A stretch of 64,000 bases of DNA. Origin: Pseudomonas sp. 102515 (lineage in GTDB: Bacteria > Pseudomonadota > Gammaproteobacteria > Pseudomonadales > Pseudomonadaceae). The stretch covers positions 310,001-374,000 of the forward strand of contig NZ_JAVHTY010000004.1 in assembly GCF_031085165.1 (NCBI RefSeq), in the 5' to 3' direction. The number at the start of each line of letters is the position of its first letter. The first letter of the stretch is position 1. Positions 52,491 to 61,415 of this stretch are shown here, piece by piece. The notes under the pieces were generated by a model, which did not search any database, had not been told where the DNA came from, and was given only the letters and a program-made list of their open reading frames with translations. The position numbers and the translations under genes were made by a program.

Positions 52491-53033
52491 ATGGCTTCCG
52501 CTGCTTCCGTATCCCGCTATGTGCGCAGTGCGCGTCTGCTGCACTGGCTCATGGCCCTGCTGGTGTTGCTGGCCTATGTACTGATCCTCAATCGCGGGCA
52601 GTTCGAGCGGGGCTCCCTGGAGCGCCAGTGGGTGGTGCTCAGTCATTTCTGGGTCGGTCTGCTGGTGTTGGCGCTGGTCTTGCCGCGGCTGCTGGTGCGC
52701 CACCGCCATCCGGTACCGCCGATCACGCCGCCGCTGGCGCGAAGCCTGGAGACCGTCGGCCGGCTGACCCACTACGCGCTCTATGGCTTCCTGCTGGCCC
52801 AGCCGCTGCTCGGACTGTTCACCGTCTGGCTGACCATCGGCGCGGTCAAGATCCCTTCCAGCACCTGGGCGCTGCCTTCGCCCTTCCCGGTGGACCTGGA
52901 GCTGGCCAAGTCGCTCAAGGGCCTGCACTTCTGGCTCGGCAAGGCCTTCTACTGGGTGATCGGCCTGCACGTGCTGGCCGCGCTCTGGCATCACCTGGTG
53001 CGCAAGGACGATACCTTGAAGCGCATGCGCTAA
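52491..53033 (+). CDS. Cytochrome b561
   Basis: A 180-residue protein with four membrane helices. The haem-binding His are in ARLLHWLMALL, LTHYALYGFLL and WVIGLHVLAALWHHLVRKD. The family transfers electrons between ubiquinol and periplasmic partners or superoxide (CybB type). Its last codons overlap the convergent beta-propeller gene by four bases. No obvious partner gene is present. Confidence 0.92.
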   Translation: MASAASVSRYVRSARLLHWLMALLVLLAYVLILNRGQFERGSLERQWVVLSHFWVGLLVLALVLPRLLVRHRHPVPPITPPLARSLETVGRLTHYALYGFLLAQPLLGLFTVWLTIGAVKIPSSTWALPSPFPVDLELAKSLKGLHFWLGKAFYWVIGLHVLAALWHHLVRKDDTLKRMR

Positions 53034-53866
53034 CGCGGATCGAGGGCGATGATGCGGTTGCGTCCGCCTTCGGCCAGCAGATAGCCATCGCCCCGCGGCA
53101 GCAAGGCCTGGGGCGCGCGCAGGAAGGTCAGGATGGCGCGCGGGGCTGACTGGCGATCCCAGAGCAGCAGGCGGGCGCGGTGTGTGGAATCTTCGCTGAT
53201 CCACAGGCCGCGGCGGTCGCAGAGCAGAAAGCTCGGCTCGCGCAGCTCGCTCAGCGCCGGCGGATCACGGCCGTCGTCGCTCAGCTGGCGCACCAGACCG
53301 CGGGATTTCTCGGTATAGAAGGCACTGCCATCCGGGCAGCGGGTAAAGGACTCCGCCTCGTCCAGGTGGTCGCGCAGTACGGTCAGGCTGCCATCGGCGG
53401 CGTCGTAGCGCAGCAGGCGTCCGGCATCCTTGCGGTCTTCCACGGCATAGAGCCGCTCGCCTTCGGCCCAGAGCCCCTGGGCGTTGATACCGGTGAAGAG
53501 ATCGCGACTGCCAGCGGTGTCGAACCAGCGGATGGGATGGGTGCCGCCTTCCTGGCTGTAGGCGAAACCGTCTTGGTAGGGCACCAGGCCGTCGGGTTTG
53601 TACAACCCCTCGCTGAGCACGCTGCGCCGGCCCTGGGCATCGATGCGCAGCAGGCGACCCTTGCCGTCCTTGAGTTCTTCCGCGGTGATCAGGGCATCGC
53701 CCTGCCAGGCCAGGGCACTGGCCTTGGCGATGTCGGCATGGGCCACTTCGTAGCGCCAGCCAGGGGCGGCCTGGGCCGGCCAGTAGCGCTGCCAGGCGAA
53801 AAAGCCAACCGCTGCCAGCAGCAGGGCGGCCAGGACGAGGAGGGCGCTACGCCAGGGCCGGGCCAT
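53030..53866 (-). CDS. Membrane-anchored beta-propeller (SMP-30/NHL-like) protein
   Basis: A 278-residue protein. An N-terminal uncleaved-looking helix (LLVLAALLLAAVGFFAW) anchors a domain of repeating four-stranded units, such as GRLLRIDAQGRRSVLSEGLY, GRLLRYDAADGSLTVLRDHL and ARLLLWDRQSAPRAILTFLR. This fits a six-bladed propeller of the gluconolactonase/strictosidine-synthase kind, facing the periplasm. Function is unknown. Its start lies at the mntP stop, so the two genes are probably one operon with mntP first. Confidence 0.78.
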   Translation of the reverse strand: MARPWRSALLVLAALLLAAVGFFAWQRYWPAQAAPGWRYEVAHADIAKASALAWQGDALITAEELKDGKGRLLRIDAQGRRSVLSEGLYKPDGLVPYQDGFAYSQEGGTHPIRWFDTAGSRDLFTGINAQGLWAEGERLYAVEDRKDAGRLLRYDAADGSLTVLRDHLDEAESFTRCPDGSAFYTEKSRGLVRQLSDDGRDPPALSELREPSFLLCDRRGLWISEDSTHRARLLLWDRQSAPRAILTFLRAPQALLPRGDGYLLAEGGRNRIIALDPR

Positions 53867-54438
53867 CAGCTGGCAACGGCGGCCAGGTGCTCATGGAGGA
53901 TGGCCGCGCCGATCACGATCAGCACCACGCCACCGAGCATCTCCGCGCGCTTGCCGACCAGATTGCCCATCACCCGGCCCAGCATCACCCCGGTGGTGAC
54001 CATGATCATGGTGGCGAGGCCGATGGCCAGGGCGGCGGTGATGATGTTGACGTCGATGAAGGCCAGGCCCACGCCCACGGCGAGGGCATCGATGCTGGTG
54101 GCCACGGCGGTCAGGGCCAGCAGCATGAAGGAGTGCTGGCGGGGCTTTTCCTCTTCGGCTTCGGACGCGCCGAAGCCAGCCCAGATCATGCGCAGGCCGA
54201 GCACGGTGAGCAGGGTGAAGGCGATCCAGTGATCCCAGGGCTGGACGTACTGGGCGGCGGTGAGGCCGACGGCCCAGCCGATCACCGGGGTGATGGCTTC
54301 GATGACGCCAAAGATGGCGCCGGTACGCAGGGCTTCGCGCAGGCAGGGCTTGTGCAGGCTGGCGCCCTTGCCGACGGCGGCGGCAAAGGCATCGGTGGAC
54401 ATGGCGAAGGCCAGGAACATCAGGGAAGCGGGGTTCAT
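53866..54438 (-). CDS. mntP: Manganese exporter MntP
   Basis: A 190-residue, six-helix membrane protein. The conserved Asp residues lie in [15 protein letters not shown] and [18 protein letters not shown], the two symmetrical metal-binding repeats. The E. coli protein has 188 residues. It exports Mn2+. A yybP-ykoY riboswitch lies directly upstream on the same strand, which is the established control for this gene. The chosen ATG gives the family N-terminus. Confidence 0.95.
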   Translation of the reverse strand: MNPASLMFLAFAMSTDAFAAAVGKGASLHKPCLREALRTGAIFGVIEAITPVIGWAVGLTAAQYVQPWDHWIAFTLLTVLGLRMIWAGFGASEAEEEKPRQHSFMLLALTAVATSIDALAVGVGLAFIDVNIITAALAIGLATMIMVTTGVMLGRVMGNLVGKRAEMLGGVVLIVIGAAILHEHLAAVAS

Positions 54439-54500
54439 CGTGACAGCGCCGGCCGGGCTCGGATCCGCAAGACATCTCCGCACGCCCGGCACGGCGCGGT

Positions 54501-54612
54501 GATGCCCCTGGTCTCGCCAACCCTGACCGGCTGTCCTGACCACGGCGGTTGCCGAGTATGTTGACCAGGACGCTTTCCACCGCGGTGGAAGCAGGCTACT
54601 CCCCAAAGAGGC
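54501..54612 (-). ncRNA. yybP-ykoY manganese riboswitch
   Basis: On the minus strand the conserved L1 segment CTTTGGGGAGTAGCC is followed by a variable stem (TTCCACCGCGGTGGAA), then GTCAACATACTCGGC, another stem, and GGCGAGACC with the L3 adenine region. The CTTTGGGGAGTAGCC, CAACATACTC and GAGACCA pieces match the aptamer found before E. coli mntP and alx. It lies about 65 bases before the mntP start. Mn2+ binding should raise mntP expression. Confidence 0.92.
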
Positions 54613-54643
54613 CGCCACCTTACCCAGCCGGATAGAGAAAGTC

Positions 54644-54656
54644 TATCTTGTAGATA
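54644..54656. promoter_or_regulatory. Overlapping inverted repeats in the mntP promoter region
   Basis: TATCTTGTAGATA is a perfect 5+3+5 inverted repeat; it overlaps a second one (GATAGAGAAAGTCTATC, 54631-54647). They are in the AT-rich part just upstream of the riboswitch. A metal regulator site is possible, but I cannot name the protein. Confidence 0.4.
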
Positions 54657-54983
54657 GTTCTAATATATATAGCCTTGGCTAAATTTCTCCTGCCTACGCG
54701 ATCGTGCCTATACGCCAAAAGGCCTGCAAGGCCCGGCGCAGCGGGGTTGTGGCCGCGGCACAGGCTGCCGAGACGGTGCGCGCGCGTACCCCGGGCGCCA
54801 GGTCGGAGGTCGCCTATGGCGGCTGGCCGGGGGAGCTCGCGGACCTTCGGCCATCCGCAGCGCAGGGCGGAGCGGTCGAGTCGGTCCGGTGCGAGGGCTA
54901 GGTTCGGATACGCGCTCGTCGGCGCTGGAGCGGTCGTCGCCCCCTTAATGATGGCGCTCTGCCGTCCCCGTTTCGTCATGCCG

Positions 54984-55002
54984 CTGACACTTAATTGTCA
55001 CA
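54984..55002 (+). promoter_or_regulatory. Pho box before pstS
   Basis: CTGACACTTAATTGTCACA contains two direct CTGNCAC-like heptamers separated by a short A/T spacer, close to the PhoB consensus (CTGTCAT-AWW-CTGTCAT). It lies about 48 bases before the pstS start codon. Confidence 0.72.
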
Positions 55003-55049
55003 TTTCGGCAATAGCCTAGCGCCAGCCCTCACTAGGTAATGGAGCCACC

Positions 55050-56063
55050 ATGAAACGCACGTTCAGCCTCTCCCTGTTGTTGTCGGCCTTTTGCCTGAGC
55101 ACCGCCGCTCACGCCGTGGATGTCACGGGCGCAGGCTCGAGCTTCGTCTTCCCCGTTCTGTCGAAGTGGTCGCAAGGCTTCAGCGAGAAGACTGGCAACC
55201 GTATCAACTACCAGTCCATCGGCTCCGGCGGCGGCATCGCCCAGATCAAGGCCGGCACCGTGGACTTCGGCGCCACCGACGCTCCCATGAGCACCGACGA
55301 CCTGCAGAAGGGCGGTCTGGGCCAGTTCCCGACCATCATTGGCGGCATCGTGCCGGTGATCAACGTGGAAGGCATCGAGCCCGGCAAGCTGAAGCTCGAC
55401 GGTCCGACCATGGCCAAGATCTTCATGGGCGAGATCAAGACCTGGAACGACCCGGCCATCGCCGCGCTGAACCCCGGCCTGAAGCTGCCCGAGGGCGCCA
55501 TCACCGTGGTGCGTCGTTCCGACGGCTCCGGCACCTCCTACAACTTCACCAACTACCTGGCCAAGGTTAGCCCGGAGTGGAAGGAGAAGTTCAACTTCGG
55601 CACCACCGTCAACTGGCCGGTCGGTGTGGGTGGCAAGGGTAACGAGGGTATCGCCGCCTACGTGAAGCAGATCAAGGGCTCCATCGGCTACGTCGAGTAC
55701 GCCTATGCGCTGACCAACAAGATGACCCACGTGCAGCTGAAGAACGCCGCTGGCAACTTCGTGCAGCCCGAAGCCAAGAGCTTCCAGGCCGCCGCCGCCA
55801 CCGCCGACTGGAAGAGCGCCAAGGACTTCAACCTGCTGATGACCAACGCCCCGGGCGCCGACGCCTGGCCGATCACCGCCACCACCTGGATCGTGATGTA
55901 CAAGGAACCCAAGAACGAAGAGCGCAGCAAGGTCGCCTTCGACTTCTTCAAGTGGTCCCTTGAGCATGGCCAGAAGGATGCCGCGGCCCTGGATTACGTC
56001 CCGGTCCCGGACACCCTGGTCAAGCAGATCGAAGGCTACTGGGCGTCCGACTTCAAGAAGTAA
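55050..56063 (+). CDS. pstS: Phosphate-binding periplasmic protein PstS
   Basis: A 337-residue protein with a signal peptide (cleavage after AHA). The phosphate-binding loops are GAGSSFVFP, DFGATDAPM and the SDGSGTSYNFT segment that grips the anion. It delivers phosphate to the PstCAB importer. A Pho box lies upstream. It is the first gene of pstSCAB, with 76 bases to pstC. Confidence 0.96.
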   Translation: MKRTFSLSLLLSAFCLSTAAHAVDVTGAGSSFVFPVLSKWSQGFSEKTGNRINYQSIGSGGGIAQIKAGTVDFGATDAPMSTDDLQKGGLGQFPTIIGGIVPVINVEGIEPGKLKLDGPTMAKIFMGEIKTWNDPAIAALNPGLKLPEGAITVVRRSDGSGTSYNFTNYLAKVSPEWKEKFNFGTTVNWPVGVGGKGNEGIAAYVKQIKGSIGYVEYAYALTNKMTHVQLKNAAGNFVQPEAKSFQAAAATADWKSAKDFNLLMTNAPGADAWPITATTWIVMYKEPKNEERSKVAFDFFKWSLEHGQKDAAALDYVPVPDTLVKQIEGYWASDFKK

Positions 56064-56139
56064 GCACGACTGTCCCGCCGCCTGGATCCCCTAGGGTCCA
56101 GGCGGTTTCGCGCGTCCTTCCAGGTAGACGGAAAGCTCC

Positions 56140-57114
56140 ATGACCGACCAGACCCTGCCCCTCTCCGCCGTTCAGGAACAGCGCATTCGCCGGGATACCC
56201 GCGCCGATGTCTGGTTCCGCCGGCTCCTGTTTTCCGCCGCGCTGCTGGTACTGTTGGTACTGGTCGGCGCCGCCGCGTCCACCCTCTGGGGCGGTCGCCA
56301 CGCCTTCATGACCTTCGGCCTGGACTTCATCACCTCGGCCGAGTGGGATGTCGGCGCCGAGAAGTTCGGCGCCCTGGTGCCCATCTACGGCACCCTGATG
56401 ACCTCCTTCATCGCCCTGCTGCTGGCCGTGCCCACCGCCTTCGGCATCGCCCTGTTCCTCTCGGAGATCGCGCCGCCCTGGTTGCGCGGCCCGGTGGCCA
56501 CCGCGGTCGAGCTGCTGGCGGGCATTCCCTCGATCATCTACGGCATGTGGGGCCTGTTCGTCTTCGGCCCCTTCATGGCCGCCTACATCTCGCCCTTCAT
56601 CAACGACTACCTCGGCGCCATCCCGGTGATCGGGGTGCTGTTCCAGGGCCCGCCGCTGGGCATCGGCATGCTGACCGCCGGCATCATCCTGGCGATCATG
56701 ATCCTGCCCTTCATCACCTCGGTGATGTACGAGGTGTTCCGCAGCGTGCCGGCCCAGCTCAAGGAGTCGGCCTACGCGCTGGGTTCCACCACCTGGGAGG
56801 TCTGCTGGGACATCGTGCTGCCCTACACCCGCTCGGCGGTGGTCGGCGGCGCCTTCCTCGGTCTGGGTCGCGCCCTGGGCGAGACCATGGCGGTGACCTT
56901 CGTGCTGGGCAACGCCCACCAGTTCTCCCTGTCGCTGATGATGCCGAGCAGCTCCATCGCCTCGGTTATCGCCAACGAATTCAACGAGGCCTACACCGAT
57001 CTGCACCGCTCCTCGCTGATCGCCCTGGGCTTCCTGCTGTTCGTGGTGACCTTCTTCGTGCTGCTGGCGGCACGGCTGATGCTGACGCAACTGTCGCGCA
57101 AGGCAGGTAACTGA
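56140..57114 (+). CDS. pstC: Phosphate ABC transporter permease PstC
   Basis: A 324-residue permease with six membrane helices and the cytoplasmic EAA-type loop (ALGSTTWEVCWDIVLPYTRS). The length is that of the E. coli protein (319). The main Pst permeases of P. aeruginosa are much longer because of N-terminal extensions, so this is the short type. Its stop overlaps the pstA start by one base. Confidence 0.95.
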   Translation: MTDQTLPLSAVQEQRIRRDTRADVWFRRLLFSAALLVLLVLVGAAASTLWGGRHAFMTFGLDFITSAEWDVGAEKFGALVPIYGTLMTSFIALLLAVPTAFGIALFLSEIAPPWLRGPVATAVELLAGIPSIIYGMWGLFVFGPFMAAYISPFINDYLGAIPVIGVLFQGPPLGIGMLTAGIILAIMILPFITSVMYEVFRSVPAQLKESAYALGSTTWEVCWDIVLPYTRSAVVGGAFLGLGRALGETMAVTFVLGNAHQFSLSLMMPSSSIASVIANEFNEAYTDLHRSSLIALGFLLFVVTFFVLLAARLMLTQLSRKAGN

Positions 57115-57989
57115 TGCACATCGACGCCTATCTCTATCGCAAGCGGCGGATCAAGAACGGCATCGCGCTGATCTTCGGCAGCGCCGCCGCCGTGCTGGGC
57201 CTGGGCTTCCTGGCCTGGATCCTCGGCACCACCCTGATCAAGGGCGTCAGTGCCCTGAGCCCGTCCCTCTTCGTCGAGATGACGCCACCGCCCGGTGCCG
57301 CCGACGGCGGTCTGGCCAACGCCCTGTTCGGTAGTGTGCTGATCACCCTGCTGGCCACCGCCATCGGCGCGCCCATCGGCATCCTCGCCGGGCTCTGGCT
57401 GGCCGAATACGCGCGCCACTCCAAGCTCGGCCTGGTGGTGCGTTTCGTCAACGACATCCTCCTGTCGGCGCCGTCGATCGTCATCGGCCTGTTCATCTAC
57501 ACCGCCGTGGTGGTCACGCTGAACCAGTACTCCGGTGGCAGCCTGGGCTTTTCCGGTTTCGCCGGCTCCCTGGCGCTGGCCATGCTGGTGGTGCCGGTGG
57601 TGACCCGTACCACCGACGAGATGATGCAGCTGCAACCGCCGGCCATGCGCGAAGCGGCCCTGGCCCTGGGCATCCCCCAGTGGAAGGTGACCCTGCAGAT
57701 CCTGCTGCGCGCCTCCCGCGCCGGCGTGGTGACCGGGGTGCTGCTGTCCATCGCCCGCATCACCGGCGAGACCGCGCCGCTACTGTTCACCGCCTTCGGC
57801 AACCAGTACTGGAACGCCGACGTGCTCAAGCCCATGGCCACCGTGCCGGTGACCATCTTCCAGTTCGCCATGAGTCCGTTCGAGAACTGGCAGCACCTGG
57901 CCTGGGCCGGCGCCCTGCTGCTGACGCTGTTCGTGCTGCTCCTGAACCTCTCCTCTCGCTTCTTCTTTCGTAACCGGGATTCCAAGTGA
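57114..57989 (+). CDS. pstA: Phosphate ABC transporter permease PstA
   Basis: A 291-residue permease with six helices. The coupling loop is [20 protein letters not shown]. The length matches the short E. coli type (296). Its start overlaps the pstC stop and its stop overlaps the pstB start, so the proteins are made in step. Confidence 0.95.
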   Translation: MHIDAYLYRKRRIKNGIALIFGSAAAVLGLGFLAWILGTTLIKGVSALSPSLFVEMTPPPGAADGGLANALFGSVLITLLATAIGAPIGILAGLWLAEYARHSKLGLVVRFVNDILLSAPSIVIGLFIYTAVVVTLNQYSGGSLGFSGFAGSLALAMLVVPVVTRTTDEMMQLQPPAMREAALALGIPQWKVTLQILLRASRAGVVTGVLLSIARITGETAPLLFTAFGNQYWNADVLKPMATVPVTIFQFAMSPFENWQHLAWAGALLLTLFVLLLNLSSRFFFRNRDSK

Positions 57990-58759
57990 CTACCATGCAG
58001 ACGCAGATACCGGAACTGCAGGCGCGCGACGTCGGCTTCCGTTACAAGGGCCACCAGGCGCTCAAGTCGATCAACCTGGACATCGCGGCCAAGCAGATCA
58101 CCGCCATCATCGGCCCGTCCGGATGCGGCAAGTCCACGCTGCTGCGCATCTTCAACCGCATCTACTCGGAATACCCGGGGCTGGAAGCGACCGGCGAGAT
58201 CCTCATGGACGGGGAGAACATCCTCGATCCCAAGTACTCGCTGAGCCGCCTGCGCAGCACCATCGGCATGGTGTTCCAGAAGCCGGTGCCCTTCCCGATG
58301 TCGATCGCCGACAACGTCGCCTACGGCATCCGTCACCACGAGCGCCTGTCCCGCGTGGAGCTGCAGGATCGCGTCGAGCAGGCCCTGCGCGGTGCGGCGC
58401 TGTGGGATGAGGTCAAGGACAAGCTCAACCAGAGCGCCCTGGGTCTCTCCGGCGGTCAGCAGCAGCGCCTGTGCATCGCCCGCACCATCGCCCTGCGTCC
58501 GCGGGTGCTGCTGCTGGACGAGCCGACCTCGGCCCTGGACCCCATCTCCACCGCACGCATCGAGCAGCTGCTGGCCGAACTCAAGCAGGAGTTCACCGTG
58601 GTCATCGTCACCCACAACATGCAGCAGGCGGCGCGCTGCTCCGATGTCACCGCCTTCATGTACCTGGGTGAGCTGATCGAAGTGGACAAGACCGACAAGA
58701 TCTTCACCAAGCCGGACAAGAAGCAGACCGAGGACTACATCACCGGTCGCTTCGGCTGA
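57986..58759 (+). CDS. pstB: Phosphate ABC transporter ATPase PstB
   Basis: A 257-residue ATPase. Walker A is GPSGCGKST, the Q-loop is [10 protein letters not shown], the signature is LSGGQQQR and Walker B is [12 protein letters not shown]. It drives import through PstC/PstA. phoU, which normally follows pstB, is absent; a terminator and a porin gene follow. Confidence 0.96.
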   Translation: MTTMQTQIPELQARDVGFRYKGHQALKSINLDIAAKQITAIIGPSGCGKSTLLRIFNRIYSEYPGLEATGEILMDGENILDPKYSLSRLRSTIGMVFQKPVPFPMSIADNVAYGIRHHERLSRVELQDRVEQALRGAALWDEVKDKLNQSALGLSGGQQQRLCIARTIALRPRVLLLDEPTSALDPISTARIEQLLAELKQEFTVVIVTHNMQQAARCSDVTAFMYLGELIEVDKTDKIFTKPDKKQTEDYITGRFG

Positions 58760-58780
58760 CGCTTACGCCGGCTCTCGGCA

Positions 58781-58806
58781 AGGCCACTCCCCGGAGTGGC
58801 CTTTTT
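58781..58806 (+). terminator. Rho-independent terminator after pstB
   Basis: AGGCCACTCC and GGAGTGGCCT form a stem followed by TTTTT, 21 bases after the pstB stop. It closes the pstSCAB transcript. Confidence 0.92.
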
Positions 58807-58912
58807 CATGGTCGGCCGAAAACGGCAGCCAGGGCCCTGGTCGTGGCTCTCCATCCCGCTGCGCAGTGAAGCTGTCCCGGATACATGAAGCTTCGGTTAA
58901 ATTTCGCTTTAG

Positions 58913-58928
58913 ATTCAATTACTTGAAT
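58913..58928. promoter_or_regulatory. Inverted repeat in the porin promoter region
   Basis: ATTCAA-TTAC-TTGAAT is a perfect six-base inverted repeat in an AT-rich stretch about 120 bases before the porin start. No regulator can be named. Confidence 0.4.
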
Positions 58929-59046
58929 TAAAACCTTTATCTGCCTGCAAGCAAAACGACATCTCTTCTGCCGAGACTGACCCAGCGTTGTGACGGGCTG
59001 CACCGCCAGCCACCACCCCTGGATTGTCTTGAAAGGAGATCTGCCG

Positions 59047-60333
59047 ATGTCTGTTAACCCTTATCGATTCACGGCGCTGTTCTCGGGCGTGCTCCTGGCC
59101 ACCTGCTCGGCCGCCGCGAGTGCCGCTGTCGATGAGAAGCTGCTCGACATGCTCAAGGCCAACGGCTCCATCACCCCCGCCCAGTACAGCGAATTGCGCG
59201 GCGATCTGCAGCAGGAGCAGCAGGCGCGCGCCGCCCAGGTCGCCCAGCAGCAGAAGACCTCCGACTTCGAGAAGAAACTGGCCTGGGCCGCCAAGACCCA
59301 GATCAAGGGCGATGTGCGGGTGCGCCATGAGAGCATCGACATCAGCGGCGAGCCGGACAACGGTCGCGACCGGGACCGCCAGCGTATCCGGGCGCGACTG
59401 GGCGCCTACAGCGAGATCAATCCGCAGGTGGACACCGGCATCCGCATCGCCACCGGCGGCGGCGACGACGCCCGCTCCACCAATCAGGACCTCAACGGCT
59501 ACTTCAACAAGAAGCAGCTCTGGCTGGATCAGGCCTACATCGACTACCACCCCACGGCGCTGCCGAATCTGCACTTGGTGGGTGGCAAGATGGGCCAGCA
59601 GTGGGTCAGCACCGGCGACGTCATCTGGGACGCCGACATCAACCCCGAAGGCCTGGCCGGCACCTACAGGTACGACCTGGGCGGCGGCGCCGAGCTGTTC
59701 GGCAGCACCGGCTACTATGTACTCAAGGACAATGTCGACGGCGAGGGCTATGAGTTCAAGCACGACCTGCGCCTCTACGCCGGCCAGCTGGGCAGCCGCT
59801 TCAACCTGGGCGATGCCGCCAAGCTGATGGTCGGCGGTAGCGTCTACGCCTACGACAAGGACCAGGACAGCACCTGCCCGACCACCGGTTCGGTCACCTC
59901 GCCCTGCGCCCTGGCGGTCAATGGCAACACCACCGATCGCTTCCAGCTCTACGAGGGCTTCGCCCAGCTGGACCTGACCAAGCTATGGGTGCCGCTGTCC
60001 TTCTATGGCCAGTACGTGGTCAACGACAAGGCCGACGACGGCGAGGACACCGCCTGGCTGGTGGGCGCCAAGACCAAGCTGATGCAGCGGGTCGGGCTGG
60101 AATACAACTACCGCGATGTCCAGCGCAACGCCGTGGTGGGCGCCTTCACCGACTCCGACTTCGGCAACGGCTCGACCGGCGCCCGCGGCCACAAGCTCAA
60201 GCTCGGCTACGACATCGACAAGAACTTCGGCGTCGGCCTGACCTACTTCCTCGCCGAGTCCGACACCGCCAGTCGCTTCCGCCGCGACGCCGACGTCAAG
60301 ACCCTGCAGCTGGACCTGGAAGCCAAGTTCTAA
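59047..60333 (+). CDS. Putative outer-membrane porin
   Basis: A 428-residue protein with a signal peptide (core FSGVLLATCSAAASA). A short coiled segment (about 30-75: DMLKANGSITPAQYSELRGD) precedes a beta-barrel with alternating strands and a C-terminal Phe (LDLEAKF), as needed for outer-membrane assembly. It belongs to the 'putative porin' group common in Pseudomonas. The solute is unknown. A strong AAGGAG decides the start. It follows the pst operon but has its own promoter region and no clear Pho box. Confidence 0.88.
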   Translation: MSVNPYRFTALFSGVLLATCSAAASAAVDEKLLDMLKANGSITPAQYSELRGDLQQEQQARAAQVAQQQKTSDFEKKLAWAAKTQIKGDVRVRHESIDISGEPDNGRDRDRQRIRARLGAYSEINPQVDTGIRIATGGGDDARSTNQDLNGYFNKKQLWLDQAYIDYHPTALPNLHLVGGKMGQQWVSTGDVIWDADINPEGLAGTYRYDLGGGAELFGSTGYYVLKDNVDGEGYEFKHDLRLYAGQLGSRFNLGDAAKLMVGGSVYAYDKDQDSTCPTTGSVTSPCALAVNGNTTDRFQLYEGFAQLDLTKLWVPLSFYGQYVVNDKADDGEDTAWLVGAKTKLMQRVGLEYNYRDVQRNAVVGAFTDSDFGNGSTGARGHKLKLGYDIDKNFGVGLTYFLAESDTASRFRRDADVKTLQLDLEAKF

Positions 60334-60359
60334 CCACGGCCTCAGGTCGTGCTCCGCTT

Positions 60360-60384
60360 GAACCGCCCTCGGGCGTTCTTTTTT
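60360..60384 (+). terminator. Rho-independent terminator after the porin gene
   Basis: GAACCGCCC and GGGCGTTC pair with one bulge and are followed by six T. It lies about 27 bases after the stop codon. Confidence 0.8.
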
Positions 60385-60400
60385 GCCGGTCCGCTGGGGC

Positions 60401-60432
60401 GTTGGGCTTCGCTGCGCTCAAGCCGACCTACG
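60401..60432. repeat. GTTGGGCTTCG-type intergenic repeat copy
   Basis: GTTGGGCTTCGCTGCGCTCA followed by AGCCGACCTACG matches the copies at 9.5 and 29.4-29.6 kb. It directly follows the porin terminator. Confidence 0.7.
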
Positions 60433-60501
60433 AAAGCTAACCCGCCGGTTGGATTGAGACGGCTCTATCATCGAAGCCAACAGCCCAAGCCACTCGAGCA
60501 T

Positions 60502-60792
60502 TCAACGCTCCACCCTGATCTCCACCAGCTTGCCGTCGATGAACTTGAGGTGACGCGCGGCGCCGTTCTCCGGGGCATAGGTCCAGAATTGGGTTTCGGC
60601 GGCATTGAATTTGGGGACGTTGTTGTTGCGCAGCGCCGGGGGATTGATCTTGCGCTCGGCCGGGGCGCCGCAGGCGGCCAGCACCTGTTCGACGCTGTCG
60701 CCTTCCTCGACGAGACGCTGGCCGCAGCGCAGGCTGGCCTGGGCGAGGAGGGGAAAGAGCAGGGCGATAGGCAGCAGTTGACTAGTGCGCAT
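60502..60792 (-). CDS. DUF2845 domain protein
   Basis: A 96-residue exported protein with a short signal peptide (LLPIALLFPLLAQA). The mature part SLRCGQRLVEEGDSVEQVLA, ACGAP and the end KFIDGKLVEIRVER are typical of DUF2845, a small periplasmic family in Pseudomonas. GGAGGT lies just before the start. The function is unknown. Confidence 0.85.
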   Translation of the reverse strand: MRTSQLLPIALLFPLLAQASLRCGQRLVEEGDSVEQVLAACGAPAERKINPPALRNNNVPKFNAAETQFWTYAPENGAARHLKFIDGKLVEIRVER

Positions 60793-60851
60793 CGAACCTC
60801 CAACGGGTTGCGGCAATGGTCGTTACCTTGAGCCTAGCTGTTATCGCGGGG

Positions 60852-61415
60852 CTAGGGCGCTTTGGTAAAGCCACGACTCAGATAGCGCGAACCGGCCAGG
60901 CCGAAGCGCCAGGGCACCTCGCGTGCGCGACTGATGCCGATGCGCGGGCCTGCGATCACTGTTGCTTCGCCAGCGGCCGGCTCCAGCAGGAAGGGCGGCT
61001 CGGCCAGCGGCAGGCCATCGTGACTACCGTCGATGGCCAGGGCCTGGCACAGCCGGCCAGGACCGGCGCACAGCAGGCGATCGGCCAGGCCACCGCGGCG
61101 TTCGCGCATCGCTTCCAGCCCCCACAGCGGTTCCAGCGCGCGGATCAGCACGCCGGCGCCATGACCGGCCTCGCGGCAGACCAGGTTGAAGCACCAATGG
61201 ATGCCATAGGAGCGATAGACATAGGCATGGCCGGGCGGGCCGAACATGGCGCGGTTGCGTGGGGTGGGGCCGGAAAAGCTGTGGGAGGCCGGGTCTTCGC
61301 CGTCGTAGGCCTCGGTCTCGACGATGAGGCCACCGACGCCCGCGACCCTGAGCGTCGCGCCGATCAGTTGGCGGGCGACCTCCTCCACCGGGCGGGTGAA
61401 ATCCAGGTCGCTCAC
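60852..61415 (-). CDS. DNA-3-methyladenine glycosylase, MPG type
   Basis: A 187-residue base-excision repair enzyme of the AAG/MPG family. Conserved parts include GLIVETEAYDGEDPASHSF, the GHAYVYRSYGIHWCFNLV region with the intercalating Tyr, the RALEP segment and CAGPGRLCQALAI. It removes alkylated purines such as 3-methyladenine. Its start overlaps the GH15 stop by four bases, so it is translated with that gene. Confidence 0.93.
   Translation of the reverse strand: MSDLDFTRPVEEVARQLIGATLRVAGVGGLIVETEAYDGEDPASHSFSGPTPRNRAMFGPPGHAYVYRSYGIHWCFNLVCREAGHGAGVLIRALEPLWGLEAMRERRGGLADRLLCAGPGRLCQALAIDGSHDGLPLAEPPFLLEPAAGEATVIAGPRIGISRAREVPWRFGLAGSRYLSRGFTKAP

Larger units (their letters stand above)
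54613..55049. other. Intergenic region between mntP and pstS
   Basis: About 440 bases without a supported gene. The left side (54631-54670) is AT-rich and should hold the mntP promoter; it contains two inverted repeats, GATAGA/TCTATC at 54631-54647 and TATCT/AGATA at 54644-54656. The right side holds the pst promoter with its Pho box. The open frames between them are GC-biased and have no family features. Confidence 0.65.

Noticed and set aside
54675-55019. A 114-codon frame between mntP and pstS
   Set aside because: Arg/Pro-rich without ribosome site or family features, and it runs over the Pho box.
58860-59046. Pho box before the porin, which would make it a phosphate porin
   Set aside because: No pair of CTGTCAT-like heptamers is present; the porin is not clearly of the OprP/OprO kind.
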